Both the position numbers and the translations under genes were made by a program. This document shows, piece after piece, positions 17,124 to 20,625 of a DNA stretch of 20,625 nt. Numbering within the stretch: position 1 is the stretch's first letter; every line of letters begins with the position of its first letter. Below the pieces are notes generated by a model. It saw nothing but the letters and a program-made list of their open reading frames with translations. It searched no databases and was not told where the DNA came from. The DNA is taken from NCBI GenBank assembly GCA_016713645.1, contig JADJOU010000030.1, positions 1 through 20,625 on the forward strand, in the 5' to 3' direction. This DNA is from Bacteroidota bacterium (GTDB taxonomy: Bacteria > Bacteroidota > Bacteroidia > Chitinophagales > JADJOU01).

Positions 17124-17840
17124 ATGCATTTAATACTCGATGTTGGAAATACCGCCACCAAATATGCCGTCTTTGAAAAAAGCGATTTAATCGCACAAGG
17201 CATAGTCGAGACAGATTTTTCCATCGCCCAATTGCCCTATGCATTCAAAGCTTGTTTGATAGGCGCATCGGGAAATATACCGCCGAGTCTCACGCACGAA
17301 CTCGATCAATTGAATATCCCCTATGCTCGATTCAATCATCAAATGCCCATCCCCATCATCAATGATTATGAAACACCCCAGACCCTAGGACCAGATAGAC
17401 TTGCAGCCGTTATTGGTGCAGCTGATGAATTCCCGAAGAGCGATATCTTGGTGATCAATGCGGGCACTTGCATCACCTATGACCTCATCACCAGCGAGGG
17501 TAAATACTGCGGAGGAGCCATAAGTCCGGGTTTGAGAATGCGGTTTCGAGCCATGAGCGAATTTACCGCCCATTTGCCCTTGATTGAAGATATTCAAGGT
17601 GAAAATCCCCTCTTAGGAAGAAATACAAATGCATGCTTAAAAAGTGGTGCTATCCACGGAATTGCAGCTGAAATAGAGGGTTTTATCGATCGATTCAAGT
17701 TAAATTATCCTAATCTGCGACCTATATTGACGGGAGGAGATGCAGAATTTTTGGAATGCCAAATGAAAATTGAGATATTTGTGTCTAAATTTTTGGTATT
17801 GAAAGGTCTCAATGCCGTATTAATCCATAATGAAGTATAG
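17124..17840 (+). CDS. coaX: Type III pantothenate kinase
   Basis: A 238-residue CoaX, first step of coenzyme A synthesis. It has the ASKHA-fold motifs: LDVGNTATKYAVF (phosphate 1, catalytic Asp6), TLGPDRLAAVIGA (pantothenate side), ILVINAGTCITYDLI (phosphate 2), GGAISPGLRMRFRAM, and LTGGDAEFL (adenosine motif). The length fits the family. It starts 12 bases after ybeY and its end overlaps the next gene by 11 bases. Confidence 0.95.
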   Translation: MHLILDVGNTATKYAVFEKSDLIAQGIVETDFSIAQLPYAFKACLIGASGNIPPSLTHELDQLNIPYARFNHQMPIPIINDYETPQTLGPDRLAAVIGAADEFPKSDILVINAGTCITYDLITSEGKYCGGAISPGLRMRFRAMSEFTAHLPLIEDIQGENPLLGRNTNACLKSGAIHGIAAEIEGFIDRFKLNYPNLRPILTGGDAEFLECQMKIEIFVSKFLVLKGLNAVLIHNEV

Positions 17841-19089
17841 TTTCTCCATTTTTATAAGCATTGCCCTGACAATTTCCTCAGCATTGCAAGCGCAATATTC
17901 CTCTAGACTTTCGGGTTTCGGTCTCGGCAAATTGCAATCACCTGTGTATGGCACCAACAGAGGCTGCGGAGAATTAGCTGCGGGATACAATTCCAATGTC
18001 AGCATCAATTTCCAAAATCCTGCCAGCTATTCCAGTGCCAATTATACCGTATTTGATATCGGCGCTTATGTAGAAAATGGCTATTCAAATATCGGCGATT
18101 CATCCTACAAATCGAGCAGCGGCGGATTGAGCCACTTCGCGGTATTGCTTCCCATCAAATCCAATCAATGGGGAATGATGGTCGGTATGGCGCCCTATTC
18201 GCATGCTAAATTCACCAATTCTACTTTATACAAAGACGCACTCGTAGGCGATGTCATCGATAGTCAAAGCGCAAGTGGCGGGATGAACCATATCTTTATC
18301 GGTAGTGGATATAAAATCAAAAACTTTTCCTTCGGCGCCAACCTCGGCTATATGTTTGGGAATATCAATAACGAACAGTTTATCTATATCAGAGATAGCG
18401 CTGGACTAGATGCGCGCACTAAACACAATATCAATATCCATAGTCTCTATTATCAATTGGGTTTCCAGTATAGAATAAAATTTGAGAATAATAATTCCAT
18501 CTTACTCGGCCTCTTTGGTTCATCCAATATCAATATGGTCGCCACAGACCAATATAGAAAAACCGTGAATTACCCAATTAGCGGAGGATTTATCGAGAAT
18601 GGAATCTTCGATACTTTTTCATCTCGATTTACTTTTCCTGGTGTTATAGGATTTGGATTTACGTATAACCACAAAAACCATTTGACCTATGGCGCAGATT
18701 TTAAATTGACGAATTGGTCTGCTATGCAATACAATGCTCCTGATTCTGGATTTTACAACAATTGGAAAATCCATGCAGGCATCGAATACAAGCCCATCGC
18801 AAGAGAAGGGGTGAATGCAAAAAATTACTTTAAACGCATCATCTATAGAGCGGGATTCTCCATCGGAAAAAGTGAACAGCGCATCTCCTATGGTGGCATC
18901 AATGAAGTGATGATCAATGGAAATCTTAGTTTCCCAGCACAAGCAGCTAAAATTATTTCTTACCTAAATCTGGGTTTTGATTTCGGTGCGCGCGGCTTTG
19001 ACAGCGATACATACAGCGAGACTTATTGGAGAATCAATATCGGATTTACCATTACAGATAAGTGGTTCTTGAGACCAAAATTTGATTAA
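17830..19089 (+). CDS. Outer membrane protein, FadL/OmpP1-like beta barrel
   Basis: A 419-residue protein with a signal peptide (MKYSFSIFISIALTISSALQAQ). The N-terminal mature part (NRGCGELAAGYNSNVSINFQNPASYSS) resembles the FadL/OmpP1 hatch region, where NPA is typical. The rest is a series of amphipathic strands ending in WFLRPKFD with an aromatic near the C-terminus. Bacteroidota often keep such a gene between coaX and lptC, from my knowledge of the synteny. Transport of hydrophobic compounds is the family role; the substrate here is unknown. The start ATG lies inside the coaX end (17830). Confidence 0.75.
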   Translation: MKYSFSIFISIALTISSALQAQYSSRLSGFGLGKLQSPVYGTNRGCGELAAGYNSNVSINFQNPASYSSANYTVFDIGAYVENGYSNIGDSSYKSSSGGLSHFAVLLPIKSNQWGMMVGMAPYSHAKFTNSTLYKDALVGDVIDSQSASGGMNHIFIGSGYKIKNFSFGANLGYMFGNINNEQFIYIRDSAGLDARTKHNINIHSLYYQLGFQYRIKFENNNSILLGLFGSSNINMVATDQYRKTVNYPISGGFIENGIFDTFSSRFTFPGVIGFGFTYNHKNHLTYGADFKLTNWSAMQYNAPDSGFYNNWKIHAGIEYKPIAREGVNAKNYFKRIIYRAGFSIGKSEQRISYGGINEVMINGNLSFPAQAAKIISYLNLGFDFGARGFDSDTYSETYWRINIGFTITDKWFLRPKFD

Positions 19090-19103
19090 TTCATTTTGCC
19101 AAT

Positions 19104-19644
19104 ATGAAGCAAAATCAACTTTTTCCATTTTCCTTAATCTTATCCTATCTATTGATTTCCGCTTGCGCAAATGATTTAGAAGAAGTAAAAAAAGTAGCGC
19201 AATTGGCAGATGTCAATGTAGAATTGGGAACGGAGGTCGTCATCGATTATACAGAATATGGAAAGCTCCGCGCCAAATTAAATACCCCCATTTTAAAGCG
19301 ATATGTCGCCGTTGATCAGCGATCAGAATTTCCCAATGGCATGCATTTAGTTATCTATGGCGATAATGGCAGAATCGAAAATACCCTCGATGCAAAATTC
19401 GAACTATCGATGACGTGCAGCATATTATGACCGCTAGAAACAATGTGGTGGTGGTCAATATCAAAGGCGATACCTTGAGCACAGAGGAATTGATCTGGAG
19501 TCAGAATGAGAAAAAATCTATTCCAATAGTTTTGTAAAAATCCGCACAGCCAAAATCATCTTGGGCGACACCCTCGTCGCCGATGAAAAATTCACCAATT
19601 ACACCATCAAAAAAGTAAGAGGGACTGTGCAGGTGAAGAAGTGA
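19104..19644 (+). CDS. lptC: LPS export lipoprotein LptC (two frameshifts)
   Basis: The N-terminus is a lipoprotein signal with lipobox LISAC (Cys21). The following DYTEYGKLRAKLNTPILKRY matches the start of the LptC beta-jellyroll that takes LPS from LptB2FG. The first frame stops at 19430. Adding one base in the AA at 19402-19403 continues as ETIDDVQHIMTARNNVVVVN and ELIWSQNEKK. Adding one A in the A6 run at 19511-19516 continues as IYSNSFVKIRTAKIILGD and ends VRGTVQVKK, giving 180 residues, normal for LptC. The EELIWSQ and IYSNxFVKI segments are typical of Bacteroidota homologues. Position directly after the FadL-like gene supports the call. Confidence 0.85.
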
Positions 19645-19660
19645 TGAAATTTCTTTTCAC

Positions 19661-19980
19661 GCGTCAGCGATAGCAGCGCGCGAAGCGACTTCTCCGGGAT
19701 CGTCTTTGCGAGCAACGACCGCACGTGTCCCTACAATGTGTAGGGAATCTGAGCCCCTAAGAGGGCGACATAATAATAACTCAATAACGACTCCGCTCTG
19801 TAGGCGGAGAGATTGCGGGTCAAGCCCGCAAAGACGATCCCGATGCTATCGCTGACGCATGAATTCATGCGTCAGCGATAGAAATGCGCGAGGCGACCTC
19901 TTCGGGATCGTCTTTGTTCCCTACACACTTTGCAGGGAGCAATCTTCGCCCCCCAAGAGGGCGACATAAATTATTACTCC
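19661..19980. repeat. Cluster of modular palindromic intergenic repeats
   Basis: Three related units share GCGTCAGCGATAG followed by a GGGATCGTCTTTG block. Unit A (19661-19782) and unit B (19869-19980) are direct copies, both ending with AAGAGGGCGACATAA. Unit C (about 19791-19858) is inverted and shorter. Each contains internal hairpins: CCCTACA/TGTAGGG in A, a similar but one-mismatch stem in B, and TTGCGGG/CCCGCAA plus CTCCGC/GCGGAG in C. The words resemble the dispersed CGTCTTTGCGAGCAACGA-type repeats found between genes in many bacteria. There is no open frame of note. Confidence 0.8.
19846..19881. repeat. Perfect 36-base palindrome centred on GAATTC
   Basis: The two 18-base arms are exact reverse complements (left arm CTATCGCTGACGCATGAA) with no loop, formed where inverted unit C meets direct unit B. 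A further inverted pair, AAAGACGATCCCGA at 19830 and TCGGGATCGTCTTT near 19902, flanks it. It could form a cruciform or end transcripts from lptC and the opposing GIY-YIG gene. Confidence 0.9.
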
Positions 19981-19996
19981 TTATCCTTGAATTGTA

Positions 19997-20303
19997 TCAA
20001 TCTATAAAAAAAGGATCCATTGACAAGTCTTTCCAAAAAGGATTGACTTTGTTGATTAAGGCTTCTTTCCAAGAGCGTTCCCAATTCTTTAATTGCTTTT
20101 CCCTGGAAATAGCTTCCTCAATTCTTGTAAAAAATTCAAAATAAACTAATTTATTACAATTGTATTTTGCGGTAAATGAATGGGGATATTTTTTTGACTT
20201 GTGCTCTTCTGCTCGATTAATTAAATCAGAAGTAACACCTACATAAAACAACAGTGTTTGTATAAGTTGTCGTTATATATACATAACCTCCATACTCGGC
20301 CAT
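19997..20303 (-). CDS. GIY-YIG nuclease domain protein (frameshifted)
   Basis: The small UvrC/Slx1-like nuclease domain: GGYVYI (GIY part), FYVGVTSDLINRAEEHK (YIG part with the catalytic Arg region), a Tyr/Lys-rich middle (AKYNCNKLVYFEFF), and EAISREKQLKNWERSWKEALI with the catalytic Glu. From the ATG at 20303 the protein starts MAEYGGYVYITTTYTNTV; removing one base near 20249-20254 joins it to FYVGVTSD, giving 101 residues, typical for stand-alone Bacteroidota copies. These proteins are common multicopy genes of uncertain function and often lie beside intergenic repeats. It converges on lptC across the repeat cluster. It could be a true pseudogene or a sequencing indel. Confidence 0.8.
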
Positions 20304-20364
20304 CGTCCAAAATTACTAGATTTTTTTAAATTAAAAATGATAGAAACAACTCTACCACAATCCA

Positions 20365-20411
20365 CCCCTCTTTCCTCTCCTTTCTCCCCCTTTCTGCCCC
20401 CTTTTCTCCCC
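20365..20411 (+). repeat. Polypyrimidine tract
   Basis: Forty-six of 47 bases are C or T, with one G at 20396, made of alternating C and T runs. It is in the gap between the divergent GIY-YIG and delta-60 genes. Such tracts can form triplex DNA; here it may simply be a low-complexity upstream region. Confidence 0.7.
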
Positions 20412-20468
20412 GCAAGAAAATAAAAGATGATTTTTTTTTGAAATTTAATGGTTGATTTTTTTTTTACA

Positions 20469-20476
20469 TATATTTG
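20469..20476 (+). promoter_or_regulatory. Possible -7 element of the delta-60 repeat protein gene
   Basis: TATATTTG fits TAnnTTTG exactly, 41 bases before the ATG. The nearest TTG (20452-20454) is only 14 bases upstream, shorter than the usual spacer, and the region is T-rich, so chance is possible. Confidence 0.4.
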
Positions 20477-20517
20477 TGACAAGCGAAAGCCATTTTCTCA
20501 CTCAAACATTTAAAAAC

Positions 20518-20625
20518 ATGAAATTAAAAATCACTACACTATCTACTTGGATGCTATCCATCCTCTTCTCGATACAATCATTCGCCCAAGATGGCACACT
20601 TGATCAAACGTTTGGAGTTGGAGAG
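20518..20625 (+). CDS. Exported delta-60 repeat protein, N-terminus only
   Basis: The gene runs off the right edge after 36 codons. It begins with a signal peptide (MKLKITTLSTWMLSILFS then IQSFAQ) and continues DGTLDQTFGVGE, the opening of a delta-60 repeat (consensus around DGTLDxTFGxxG), which forms beta-propeller-like domains. In Bacteroidota such proteins are usually large, secreted and end in a type IX secretion signal; that part is outside the window. The function is unknown. Confidence 0.7.
   Translation, partial: MKLKITTLSTWMLSILFSIQSFAQDGTLDQTFGVGE

Noticed and set aside
19661..19980. Possible CRISPR array
   Set aside because: There are only two direct copies, of more than 100 bases, plus an inverted one, with no short regular spacers and no cas genes.
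20273..20482. Minus-strand open frame of 69 codons upstream of the GIY-YIG domain
   Set aside because: It reads low-complexity complement of the C/T and T tracts (Gly/Arg/Lys/Glu-rich) and is out of frame with the GIY motif, whose natural start is 20303.

Overview
The window is a piece of a Bacteroidota chromosome, most like the Chitinophagia/Saprospiria/Cytophagia part of the phylum by overall impression. Supporting signs are AT-rich DNA, absence of purine-rich Shine-Dalgarno sites before most genes, a TTG-N19-TAnnTTTG promoter, the run SUI1 - ybeY - coaX - outer membrane protein - lptC with LptC as a lipoprotein, a PBP1-like substrate-binding protein beside guaA, DUF899 and double-Spy-like secreted proteins, and a delta-60-repeat exported protein. 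I see no plasmid, phage or IS genes, no tRNA and no CRISPR array.

Region 1 (1-5672, minus strand) is a tightly packed surface-sugar operon read right to left: FkbM methyltransferase, ThDP (acetolactate-synthase-like) enzyme, HAD phosphatase, NeuB-like synthase, and a zinc-binding SAM methyltransferase of the sugar C-methyltransferase type that runs off the left edge. Gaps are 0-4 bases and a good Bacteroidota promoter sits just upstream. It probably makes a modified nonulosonic or branched-chain sugar for LPS, capsule or glycoprotein. A small pterin-4a-carbinolamine dehydratase lies upstream.

Region 2 (6124-13428, plus strand) holds housekeeping genes: guaA, a PBP1-fold protein, recO, a DUF899 thioredoxin-like protein, an unknown outer membrane protein and a UvrD/PcrA helicase. 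The guaA reading frame loses its family C-terminus after residue 463 and continues into a Lys-rich linker that belongs to the PBP1-fold gene, as if an internal segment had been deleted.

Region 3 (13429-14131) has no gene. It holds a cluster of hairpins with motifs resembling the 3' end of 23S rRNA and parts of 5S rRNA, then a long A-rich tract, then a strong terminator.

Region 4 (14132-19644) has a minus-strand double-Spy-like secreted protein and a plus-strand run: SDR, membrane protein, SUI1/YciH, YbeY, CoaX, FadL-like outer membrane protein and LptC.

Region 5 (19645-20625) holds modular palindromic repeats with a perfect 36-base palindrome, a frameshifted GIY-YIG nuclease gene, a polypyrimidine tract, and the start of an exported delta-60-repeat protein.

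Eight genes are interrupted by single-base frameshifts (ten in all), mostly in short homopolymer runs. In six of them, restoring one base per site gives a complete uninterrupted protein; guaA/PBP also carries the larger junction and the left-edge methyltransferase is cut by the window. This points to indel errors in the consensus more than to real gene decay, and the affected genes are annotated here as single units.
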